The position numbers and the translations under genes were made by a program. 7,453 nt of DNA from Prevotellaceae bacterium (lineage in GTDB: Bacteria > Bacteroidota > Bacteroidia > Bacteroidales > Paludibacteraceae). Shown piece by piece: positions 1 through 5,727 of the stretch. The notes beneath the pieces are model-generated. The model searched no databases. It was not told where the DNA came from and saw only the letters and a list, made by a program, of their open reading frames with translations. The stretch is taken from contig JAISXJ010000132.1 in the NCBI GenBank assembly GCA_031270565.1, forward strand, positions 1 through 7,453, in the 5' to 3' direction. Numbering within the stretch: position 1 is the first letter of the stretch; the number at the start of each line of letters is the position of its first letter.

Positions 1-1148
1 ATGTAAACACTGCCCTGACAGGTACAATTATTTACAACACCAATATTGATTTGGGACTTGGCGTTTTTGTCTGGGACGGGGACAACTGGCAGCCGGTAGG
101 TGAGCCGTATATTCCTCACACAACCGTTCCTGCGCCAACATGTCCCAATCCTGTGCCTGACGTTACCTTTATGGCTTACAATCTCGGCGCTGACGTAGCA
201 GAACTGATGTCTCTCTATCCTGACCTTTCCCCTGCCAAACAGCAGATGAAATATCAGGCAAACCATGCTTTTAGCGCTGCTGACGCCACTGTTTGGGGCG
301 ACCTCTACCAGTGGGGACGTGTCGCTGATGGACACGAAAAACGGGATGCTGTTGCTTATGGAACAGATGGACCGCTTCCAGTAGCTGATTTGTATCCTAC
401 CACCGGACAGGTGAAAGATGATACGAACGGAGGTTACAATAAAGCTGATACCAATCAGAAATACGGACACTTTATTAAAAATACCGCTTACACCTCTTAC
501 GATTGGCGCACTCCAAAAAAGGATGACCTTTGGGGTAACGGCGTGGCGATTGGTACTGCAACCAGTGGAGGTGTTAAGAGCACTTCTGACGACCTATATT
601 ATCAAAGCACAGACTGGGTAATTTCTCAGAATAATCCCTGCCCTCTCGGTTGGCGTATTCCTACTCAGGACGAATGGGAGCGGCTTGGTGATTACGGCTG
701 TGGTGTTCCTCAAACTGCTGGCGGTAATTTTTCTATCAGTACTTCAACAGAGTCTATATCTCTTAGCACTTTGAACAGCACAAACGCTCCTCTGACTTGG
801 GTTCGCGTTAAGGAAGGTAAGGCATTTGCCGGCACTTGGGTTGCCGCCGACCGTAGCGGTTTCGCTATTTATAAAACAACTGACTGGAATGGTGCTAACG
901 CCAGCTACACCAGTGGTACAGCTGATCTGTTTGAAACAGCTGCCCCCGAACCTCTCCTCTTCTTGCCTACCACCGGAATCCGCAATATTTCCGATGGTTC
1001 GGTCAGCAACCTCGGCTACTTCGGGTACTACGGGAGTAGTACAGCTGGCAACAACGCTCATAACGTAGCCTTCTATGATAATTACCTACACCTGAATATT
1101 GACGAACCAAGAATATTCGGCGCGGGTGTGCGGTGTGTGAAGAAATAG
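1..1148 (+). CDS. FISUMP-domain protein, 3' part only (5' end outside window)
   Basis: The reading frame is open from base 3 to the TAG at 1146-1148, giving 381 visible residues. The TTG at 51 is not a convincing start because the frame stays open to the left edge, so the gene is truncated by the window. The visible N-terminal part (about bases 3-120) ends in a VFVWDGDNWQPV stretch like the short segment that often precedes FISUMP domains in Bacteroidetes. The domain follows: FMAYNLGAD (about 168-195), WGDLYQWGR (about 294-320), CPLGWRIPTQDEW (about 639-677), LPTTGIRN (about 963-986), FGYYGSST (1020-1043) and the terminal GVRCVKK. These match the order of motifs in the Fibrobacter succinogenes major paralogous domain (TIGR02145). 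Members are typically secreted or surface-anchored, but their biochemical function is unknown; signal peptide and any upstream domains are not visible. The usual YGYYWSS tryptophan is glycine here. Family call is confident, function is not. Confidence 0.85.
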   Translation, partial: VNTALTGTIIYNTNIDLGLGVFVWDGDNWQPVGEPYIPHTTVPAPTCPNPVPDVTFMAYNLGADVAELMSLYPDLSPAKQQMKYQANHAFSAADATVWGDLYQWGRVADGHEKRDAVAYGTDGPLPVADLYPTTGQVKDDTNGGYNKADTNQKYGHFIKNTAYTSYDWRTPKKDDLWGNGVAIGTATSGGVKSTSDDLYYQSTDWVISQNNPCPLGWRIPTQDEWERLGDYGCGVPQTAGGNFSISTSTESISLSTLNSTNAPLTWVRVKEGKAFAGTWVAADRSGFAIYKTTDWNGANASYTSGTADLFETAAPEPLLFLPTTGIRNISDGSVSNLGYFGYYGSSTAGNNAHNVAFYDNYLHLNIDEPRIFGAGVRCVKK

Positions 1149-1175
1149 TTTGAATGGTGTTTTTTAGACAAACAG

Positions 1176-1210
1176 AAAAAAAGAGACTGTCTTGCTTTTA
1201 AGACAGCCTC
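1176..1210 (-). terminator. Rho-independent terminator (minus strand)
   Basis: Arms 1183-1193 and 1200-1210 form an 11-bp stem around a 6-nt loop. On the minus strand the only irregular pair is a G·U wobble and the stem is followed by seven T residues (1176-1182), the form of an intrinsic terminator. On the plus strand the same position is an A·C mismatch and no T-tract follows. It therefore most likely ends minus-strand transcription coming from tRNA-Phe (and possibly def read-through) before it runs into the convergent FISUMP gene ending at 1148. Confidence 0.75.
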
Positions 1211-1267
1211 CTCCAACGTTATATAAAGCAAATTTCGTTCGGAAAATCCCTTTATTTACACAAACAA

Positions 1268-1311
1268 TTAGGGACTAAAGCAGGATTCTGATTCCCTGAT
1301 TTAGTCCCTAA
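1268..1311 (-). terminator. Strong 17-bp inverted repeat, probable tRNA transcript terminator
   Basis: TTAGGGACTAAA at 1268-1279 is matched exactly by its reverse complement at 1300-1311. After one mismatch the pairing continues for 4 bp (1281-1284 with 1295-1298), leaving a 10-nt loop. The hairpin lies 33 bp beyond the tRNA-Phe 3' end. The tail on the minus strand is only moderately T-rich (TTGTTTGTG), so it may be a terminator or a 3'-end processing/stability hairpin backed up by the stronger terminator at 1176-1210. The rest of the 1149-1344 spacer shows no gene. Confidence 0.5.
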
Positions 1312-1344
1312 TAAATATAAATGATTGACTATAAAAGTTTTTTG

Positions 1345-1417
1345 TGGTACCACCAGGATTCGAACCGGGGACACACGGATTTTCAGTCCGATGCTCTACC
1401 AACTGAGCTATGGTACC
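1345..1417 (-). tRNA. tRNA-Phe (GAA anticodon)
   Basis: The minus strand folds into a 73-nt cloverleaf: a 7-bp acceptor stem (GGTACCA with TGGTACC, all paired), D-stem GCTC/GAGC with loop AGTTGGTA, anticodon loop CTGAAAA carrying GAA, a 5-nt variable loop and T-loop TTCGAAT, then discriminator A. The CCA end is not encoded (A, C, then A-run), so it must be added after transcription. Two pairs are irregular: the top of the anticodon stem (27:43) is T·T and the middle of the T-stem (51:63) is C·T. The tRNA stands alone downstream of def and has its own promoter. Confidence 0.95.
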
Positions 1418-1441
1418 TTAGCTTGTGCTAATTTGCGGCTG

Positions 1442-1449
1442 CAAAGGTA
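1442..1449 (-). promoter_or_regulatory. Bacteroidetes-type -7 box for tRNA-Phe
   Basis: On the minus strand this reads TACCTTTG, an exact match to the TAnnTTTG -7 element of the Bacteroidetes primary sigma factor. It lies 24 bp upstream of the mature tRNA 5' end, leaving a short leader. No clear TTG -33 box is seen; that region is occupied by the 17-bp tandem duplication at 1458-1491. Two small palindromes occupy the leader: TTTGC-N4-GCAAA (1432-1445, overlapping the box) and TTAGC-N4-GCTAA (1418-1431, abutting the tRNA). Confidence 0.75.
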
Positions 1450-1457
1450 CAACCTTT

Positions 1458-1491
1458 TTTTGAGTAAAAAAATATTTTGAGTAAAAAAATA
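1458..1491. repeat. Exact 17-bp tandem duplication
   Basis: TTTTGAGTAAAAAAATA occurs twice head to tail (1458-1474 and 1475-1491) with no mismatch. It fills the -20 to -50 region of the tRNA-Phe promoter and separates it from the def stop codon. Because both copies are A/T-rich, it could act as an upstream promoter element or as a T-rich stop for def transcripts on the minus strand; neither is shown by the sequence. Confidence 0.85.
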
Positions 1492-1545
1492 GAACTTTGC
1501 CCTCAACTTTTCTTATCATCTCTTTTTCAATCAGATAGCGGCTTA

Positions 1546-2091
1546 TTATTTCACTTTGTAATGGCACGATGCCTTACCTTTGGTAATGGTAACAAGTTTC
1601 GACTTGATCAATTGTCGCCGAAGAGGCGAGATATGGTCGATAAAAAGTTTGCCTTCCAGATGGTCATACTCATGTTGGATGACGCGGGCAAGATAACCCT
1701 CAATCACCTCATCATGCGGCAAAAATGCTTCGTCCAGATAGGTAATGTGGATGCGCGATTTGCGCGGCACTTCCTCGTGAATACCCGGCAGACTCAAACA
1801 ACCCTCTTCTACATACTCTTCGTCGCCATCACGAGACAGAATTTGCGGATTGATAAGCGCCTTGCGCAATCCTTTAAATTCAGGTTTATCTTCGGAGATG
1901 CGATCCAAATCTATGACAATTAAGCGGATTGAAAGTCCTGTCTGTGGCGCTGCCAGTCCAATGCCGTCGGCTTGATGCATTGTTTCAAACATGGAAGCGA
2001 TAAGCTCCGACAGATTAGGATAATTCTTGTCAATGGGTTGAGCCACTTTACGTAAAACAGGTTCTCCATAGAGATAAATAGGCAATATCAT
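1546..2091 (-). CDS. def: Peptide deformylase
   Basis: This 181-residue protein removes the N-terminal formyl group from nascent polypeptides in the cytoplasm, using a bound metal ion. All three family motifs are intact: motif 1 GIGLAAPQ (residues 43-50), motif 2 EGCLS (96-100, metal ligand Cys98) and motif 3 HEYDH (140-144, ligands His140 and His144 and catalytic Glu141). Length is normal for a bacterial deformylase. The ATG at 2091 gives the standard N-terminus MILPIYLYGEPVLR and lies 11 bp after the ruvX stop, so the two genes are almost certainly cotranscribed from the promoter at 2540-2547. No clear hairpin terminator follows; the next landmarks are the T-rich duplication at 1458-1491 and the tRNA promoter. 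An antisense reading frame across this gene is a shadow. Confidence 0.97.
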   Translation of the reverse strand: MILPIYLYGEPVLRKVAQPIDKNYPNLSELIASMFETMHQADGIGLAAPQTGLSIRLIVIDLDRISEDKPEFKGLRKALINPQILSRDGDEEYVEEGCLSLPGIHEEVPRKSRIHITYLDEAFLPHDEVIEGYLARVIQHEYDHLEGKLFIDHISPLRRQLIKSKLVTITKGKASCHYKVK

Positions 2092-2102
2092 AGTTTTTTA
2101 AA

Positions 2103-2516
2103 TTATCGTTGTGATTCTAAATAGCTTTGCAAAATAATGGTGGCGCTGATTTGGTCTATCATAGCCTTGTTTCTACGCGCTTTCTTTTTCATACCGCCAT
2201 CAACCATTGCTCTGACCGCCAGTGCGGATGTGAACCGTTCATCTATTAGCGATACGGCAATATTTGGGAAAAGTGTCTGCAACCGCGTTACAAGGTTGTC
2301 AATTTTCTCGCTTATGTCTGCAGGACGGTTATCCCATGTTTTGGGATTGCCAATGACAAAGCGTTCCACTGCTTCCTGCGCGACATAGGACAATAAAAAC
2401 GGTTCCAGCTGTGCTGTTTCCACCGTCGTAAGTCCTCCCGCTATCAGTTGCAGCGGGTCTGTAACCGCCAAACCGGTACGCTTTTCACCAAAATCTATTG
2501 CAAGAATACGAGACAT
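2103..2516 (-). CDS. ruvX: RuvX/YqgF-type Holliday junction resolvase-like nuclease
   Basis: This 137-residue protein has the full-length RNase H-like YqgF fold. The first strand carries DFGEKRTGLAVTDP with the acidic residue Asp8, DERFTS (92-97) supplies Glu93, and MIDQISA (119-125) supplies Asp121, so the three acidic residues expected for metal-dependent catalysis are present. In Escherichia coli the homologue (YqgF) acts in 16S rRNA 5'-end maturation; other homologues cut branched or single-stranded nucleic acid. Which role applies here cannot be told. It is the first gene of a two-gene unit with def, a pairing I recall from Bacteroides. The promoter -7 box is 24 bp upstream of its ATG, giving a very short leader without a Shine-Dalgarno sequence. 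Confidence 0.95.
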   Translation of the reverse strand: MSRILAIDFGEKRTGLAVTDPLQLIAGGLTTVETAQLEPFLLSYVAQEAVERFVIGNPKTWDNRPADISEKIDNLVTRLQTLFPNIAVSLIDERFTSALAVRAMVDGGMKKKARRNKAMIDQISATIILQSYLESQR

Positions 2517-2539
2517 AAAAATTTTTGGAATAGGAAGTG

Positions 2540-2547
2540 CAAAGGTA
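2540..2547 (-). promoter_or_regulatory. Bacteroidetes-type -7 box for ruvX-def
   Basis: The minus strand reads TACCTTTG, matching TAnnTTTG. Its distance from the ruvX ATG at 2516 is 23 bases, consistent with a leader of roughly 15-20 nt. Where a -33 TTG would be expected there is instead an A-run (T-run on plus, 2549-2555) followed by the 7-bp repeat array that starts at 2556. Confidence 0.75.
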
Positions 2548-2555
2548 CTTTTTTT

Positions 2556-2619
2556 AGTTAATAGTTAGTAGTTAGTAGTTAGTAGAGTTTAGAGTGTCAG
2601 AGTGTAGAGTGTAGAGTGT
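2556..2619 (+). repeat. Heptamer repeat array, left arm of spacer element 1
   Basis: Nine 7-bp units run in tandem: AGTTAAT, AGTTAGT three times (2563-2583), AGAGTTT (2584-2590), AGAGTGT (2591-2597), a single extra C at 2598, then AGAGTGT three times (2599-2619). All fit AGWKWDT. A related but inverted array lies at 2772-2806 on the far side of a palindromic core. The array begins 8 bp from the ruvX -7 box and has no coding potential. Confidence 0.9.
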
Positions 2620-2628
2620 CTTGTAGTT

Positions 2629-2770
2629 GCCCGTTAGGGCATAAATATCAATAGAAAAAACGGCTTTAAGCAGGCGTTTTTGTCCGTCAGGACATATACC
2701 GTTAATGTCCTACGGACAATTCGGGCAGATAAAAATGGTTGTTTCTATTGATATTTATGCCCTAACGGGC
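2629..2770. repeat. Nested palindrome, core of spacer element 1
   Basis: The outer arms 2629-2657 and 2742-2770 are exact 29-bp reverse complements. Inside, 2680-2695 pairs with 2705-2719 apart from one bulged base (C2688), leaving a 9-nt loop at the centre. Each segment also contains its own small hairpin: GCCC-GTTA-GGGC (2629-2640), TGTCC-GTCA-GGACA (2681-2694), TGTCC-TAC-GGACA (2706-2718) and GCCC-TAAC-GGGC (2759-2770). No open reading frame of note is present. It could be a MITE- or REP-like element or a structured RNA; no target-site duplication is evident. Confidence 0.85.
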
Positions 2771-2771
2771 A

Positions 2772-2806
2772 AAAAACTAAACTCTAATAACTAAACTCTA
2801 AACTCT
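2772..2806 (-). repeat. Heptamer repeat array, right arm of spacer element 1
   Basis: Five 7-bp units run in register on the minus strand: AGAGTTT, AGAGTTT, AGTTATT, AGAGTTT, AGTTTTT (plus-strand order AAAAACT at 2772-2778 through AAACTCT at 2800-2806). They belong to the same degenerate family as the array at 2556-2619 but point the opposite way, so the two arrays flank the core as imperfect inverted repeats. The A-run of the cyd terminator begins immediately after. Confidence 0.85.
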
Positions 2807-2891
2807 AAAAAAGGGGCTGTCTCAAAAATGATTTAGCCACGTATTACACGAAACAATGTTTGGCGTAGCCAATTACTTTTGATACAGCCCC
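2807..2891 (-). terminator. Terminator of the cyd operon, with large loop
   Basis: Arms 2813-2827 and 2877-2891 form a 15-bp stem with one mismatch (2821/2883). On the minus strand the distal arm ends in GCCCC followed by six T residues (2807-2812), and the proximal arm starts 6 bp after the cydB stop codon, so this is well placed to end the cyd transcript. The loop is 49 nt, far larger than normal, and contains its own small hairpin TTGGC-GTA-GCCAA (2860-2872). The stem resembles that of the terminator at 1176-1210 (shared GGCTGT core). Confidence 0.65.
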
Positions 2892-2897
2892 CCGTTT

Positions 2898-4040
2898 TTA
2901 ATAATCTTCGTCCGTATCGTCAATTTTGATTTTGCGTTTATCCAATTGCGCCCACGCATACCAGATGTAGGCGACCACAAAGGGAATAAAAAGCGAAACA
3001 ATCGACATAGTCTTCAGCGTAAACAGGCTCGATGAACTGTTGGTAATGGTTAGCGAACTTTGCATATCCGCAATGGACGGATAGTAAACGCTGTGGTTGA
3101 ATCCTGCCAGCAAGAATATTACCAGCGCCGTCAGTACGGTACCGAATCCCGCAAACCAGATGCCTTTGATAAACGCTTTTTTAAACAGTGTCAGCAAAAT
3201 GCCCGCCAACACCAGCAACACACCAACGAGCAATACCACCAGCAGAGCCGGCATTTGCAGTAGCGTGTGCAGGTACTTGTAGTGTTCAATATTGATAATC
3301 TGCGTGCTTGGATCTTCGGTGTAGCCGGTCTTCGTAAGCAGGAAAACAAGGTACGGCAGGAAGCACACCAGAAAACCGATGGTGTTGTAGAGTAACTGCC
3401 TGCGTGCGCCGGTGCGAATATCGGCATCATCAATATTGTTAATGAAATAGAGCGACGCCAGACACCGTGCCAGAAAGAACACCGCCAACCCAAACACAAC
3501 ATTCCATGGATTTGCTACTGCTTCAAGTCCGTGCCACGCATTTTGCCACGTGGAGATAACAGGCATCAAACTGTCTGAAATATTGTCTTTGTTGACTATA
3601 AAATCCGCCCCCGTAAAAAACGTAGAAACAGCCGCGCCAATCAGAATGGGTCCAAGCAAGCCGTTTATCATCAGGAACACACGATAGGTACCCTTGCCCA
3701 GCAAATTACCCTTTTTGTAAATGTATTCATAGGAAACAGCTTGTAGGACAAAGCTAAAGAGAATCAATATCCACACCCAGTAGGCGCCGCCGAAACTGGT
3801 GGAGTAGAACAGCGGAAACGATGCAAAGAAAGCGCCGCCGAAAGTTACCAGCGTTGTAAAAGTCAGTTCCCATTTCCTCGACAGTGAACGGATAATCATC
3901 CCCAGCTGTTTTTCATTTTTTCCGAGCGAATATGTCAGCGACTGTCCGCCCTGCACAAAAAGCATAAACACCAGAATAGCGCCAAGAAGCGATACAATAA
4001 ACCACCAATAGTGTTGATAAAATAAATAATTGAGTTCCAT
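2898..4040 (-). CDS. cydB: Cytochrome bd quinol oxidase subunit II
   Basis: This 380-residue integral membrane protein is the structural partner of CydA in the cytochrome bd oxidase, which oxidises quinol and reduces oxygen to water at the cytoplasmic membrane. The length equals the usual CydB length and hydrophobic segments run throughout, beginning at about residues 12-28. Recognisable blocks are FVQGGQSL (28-35), RKWELTFTTLVTFGGAFFASFP (55-76, quoted in part: GGAFFASFP at 68-76) and a WFAGFGTVLTA segment near residue 295. The block at 28-35 replaces the TDGFDMG-type sequence of the Escherichia coli protein; I recall the same form in Bacteroides, so it looks lineage-typical rather than damaged. 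The ATG lies 6 bp after the cydA stop, indicating translational coupling. The C-terminus is short and charged. Confidence 0.96.
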   Translation of the reverse strand: MELNYLFYQHYWWFIVSLLGAILVFMLFVQGGQSLTYSLGKNEKQLGMIIRSLSRKWELTFTTLVTFGGAFFASFPLFYSTSFGGAYWVWILILFSFVLQAVSYEYIYKKGNLLGKGTYRVFLMINGLLGPILIGAAVSTFFTGADFIVNKDNISDSLMPVISTWQNAWHGLEAVANPWNVVFGLAVFFLARCLASLYFINNIDDADIRTGARRQLLYNTIGFLVCFLPYLVFLLTKTGYTEDPSTQIINIEHYKYLHTLLQMPALLVVLLVGVLLVLAGILLTLFKKAFIKGIWFAGFGTVLTALVIFLLAGFNHSVYYPSIADMQSSLTITNSSSSLFTLKTMSIVSLFIPFVVAYIWYAWAQLDKRKIKIDDTDEDY

Positions 4041-4046
4041 AATATA

Positions 4047-5603
4047 TTACTTTTTAGTGTTAACAACCGGCTCCGGACCTGCGGCAATCTGTTTGAACAT
4101 AATGCTGAGTTCCGCGATAAGCAGGACAATAAACAATGCCAGAAAAATAAAGAATGTAACGGCAACCGAGCTTGTCTCAATTTTTGATACGGCTGCCTGA
4201 ACAGGCAGAATATCCTGAATAGCCCACGGCTGCCGTCCGACTTCAGCCACAATCCAGCCCGCCTCCGAACAGATATACGCCAGCGGTATTGACAAAAGTA
4301 CTACCCATTGCAACCATTTAATGTCGGCAAAACGTTTCTTCCACGATAAAATGCCGACAAGGATAAACAGCGCCAGAAAATAACCGCCCAGTATCACCAT
4401 CACCCGAAACGAATAGAAGACCATCGGCACGTTTGGAATGGTTTCGGCATGGTCGGTAAAGTAGGAATAGCCGAAATGAGAAAAGTTCTCATCAAGACGT
4501 TCTTTGGCTTCCGTCATAGCCGCCGTATTGTTCTCTTTTTTTGCTGCGCGATAGTCCATCAAGGCAAAATTGGCTGCTTTGCCGCGCTGCATCTTTTCTT
4601 CGGTAGAGAGAGCCTCCGAGCCGTCCGGCAACGGATACCCGCCCTCAATCAGATTGTTGATGCCGGGGACATACCCGTTGAGGCTGCGAGTGGCAAAGAA
4701 CGAGAGCATTTTGGGCAACTTAATGTCGAACAAGAAAGGGTCTTCATCATTACCGTACTCTTTTTGGGGGTTAAGTACCCCGACAGCTACCAGTCCGGCG
4801 CCCTCTTCCCCTTCGTAGAGACCTTCCATAGCGGCGAGTTTCATCGGTTGTGTCAGCGCCACCTGATGTGCCGAGCCATCTCCCGTTATCATAGACAAAA
4901 CAATGCCGGCTATGCCGACAACAGACGCCACCTTGATGCTGTCGATAGCAAAGACGCGCTCCCGTTTCTTCAACAGGAACCACGAACTGATGCCCAGCGT
5001 TACGGCAGCTCCAAGCGTCCAGCCCGAGAGAACGGCGTGGAAGAACTTGTTAATCGCTACCGGCGAGAGCGCTACAGCCCAAAAATCGACCATCTCGTTG
5101 CGTACCGTGTCAGGGTTAAATGCCATGCCAACGGGGTACTGCATCCACGCATTGGCAACCAGAATCCAGAGTGCGGAAAGCGTCGCACCAATGGTAACCA
5201 GCCACGTGGAAGCCAGATGAAACCGTTTGCTGACCCTGTCCCAGCCAAAGAACATGACGGCAATAAATGTGGCTTCCATAAAAAAGGCAAAGATGCCCTC
5301 AATAGCAAGCGGAGCGCCAAATATATCCCCGACAAAAAAACTGTAGTTCGACCAGTTTGTGCCGAACTCAAACTCTAAAATAATCCCACTGGCTACGCCA
5401 ATAGCGAAATTAATACCAAAGATTTTCATCCAGAACTTGGCAGTACGCTTCCATTTCAGATCGCCTGTCCGGTGATAGATTGTCTCCATAATCGACATAA
5501 TCACTCCAAGTCCTAATGTCAATGGCACAAACAGCCAGTGGAAAATTGCCGTAAGCGCAAACTGCGCCCGCGACCAGTCAACTAAACTCAAATCAATTTC
5601 CAT
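4047..5603 (-). CDS. cydA: Cytochrome bd quinol oxidase subunit I
   Basis: The catalytic subunit, carrying the haems and the quinol site of cytochrome bd oxidase. Starting at the ATG at 5603 it has 518 residues and begins MEIDLSLVDWSRAQFALT, the normal N-terminus; the longer frame from 5669 adds 22 non-homologous residues. By alignment from memory with E. coli, His22 (haem d/b595 ligand region), His189 and Met394 (haem b558 ligands) are present, as are Glu102 and Glu110 in the IEGIFAFFME block. The quinol loop begins with GDGSAHQ and MKLAAMEG, keeping Lys255 and Glu260, and continues to about residue 390, so it is a long loop with a lineage-specific charged insert (about 330-375). GRQPW (456-460) is intact. 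Bacteroides CydA is closely similar. No Shine-Dalgarno precedes the start; the leader is A/T-rich. Confidence 0.97.
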   Translation of the reverse strand: MEIDLSLVDWSRAQFALTAIFHWLFVPLTLGLGVIMSIMETIYHRTGDLKWKRTAKFWMKIFGINFAIGVASGIILEFEFGTNWSNYSFFVGDIFGAPLAIEGIFAFFMEATFIAVMFFGWDRVSKRFHLASTWLVTIGATLSALWILVANAWMQYPVGMAFNPDTVRNEMVDFWAVALSPVAINKFFHAVLSGWTLGAAVTLGISSWFLLKKRERVFAIDSIKVASVVGIAGIVLSMITGDGSAHQVALTQPMKLAAMEGLYEGEEGAGLVAVGVLNPQKEYGNDEDPFLFDIKLPKMLSFFATRSLNGYVPGINNLIEGGYPLPDGSEALSTEEKMQRGKAANFALMDYRAAKKENNTAAMTEAKERLDENFSHFGYSYFTDHAETIPNVPMVFYSFRVMVILGGYFLALFILVGILSWKKRFADIKWLQWVVLLSIPLAYICSEAGWIVAEVGRQPWAIQDILPVQAAVSKIETSSVAVTFFIFLALFIVLLIAELSIMFKQIAAGPEPVVNTKK

Positions 5604-5727
5604 AGTATATTTTTTTATTGCGGGGACTTTGTAAACGGGTATTTTCCGGTGATTTCTTTGGCAGTGCAAGTCCCGTTAACACCGCCTCAAAATCAGAAAT
5701 AAAATAGTGTGCCTCTTTAACAGCCTG
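5604..5727 (-). other. DUF4492-cydA spacer, open in the DUF4492 frame
   Basis: The minus strand continues in frame after the DUF4492 TGA for 44 further sense codons and stops at a TGA that overlaps the cydA start (ATGGAAATTGA). The encoded stretch would contain FISDFEAVLTGLALP and PENTRLQSPRNKK. By chance an equally long open frame is expected roughly one time in eight, so coding is possible but unproven; no good start codon with a typical leader was identified. The same spacer can form two mutually exclusive stems sharing CCC at 5672-5674: 5623-5629 with 5668-5674, and 5634-5639 with 5672-5677. It may therefore be an untranslated leader that influences cydA translation. Confidence 0.35.

Noticed and set aside
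1491..1500. Plus-strand -7 promoter box near AGAACTTTGC
   Set aside because: Spacing between TA and TTTG is wrong for TAnnTTTG and only antisense DNA of def lies downstream.
1477..1923. 148-codon plus-strand frame over def
   Set aside because: Antisense to peptide deformylase; starts inside the A/T-rich duplication and has no recognisable domain.
2556..2806. CRISPR array
   Set aside because: Units are 7 bp, degenerate and without spacers; no cas genes nearby.
4449..5378. 309-codon open frame on the plus strand
   Set aside because: It is antisense to cydA, whose protein is unmistakable; its translation is rich in Arg/His/Cys without family features, typical of a shadow frame in GC-moderate DNA.
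5604..5669. Longer cydA start at 5669
   Set aside because: Adds 22 residues unlike any CydA N-terminus; MEIDLSLVDWSRAQF is the family start.
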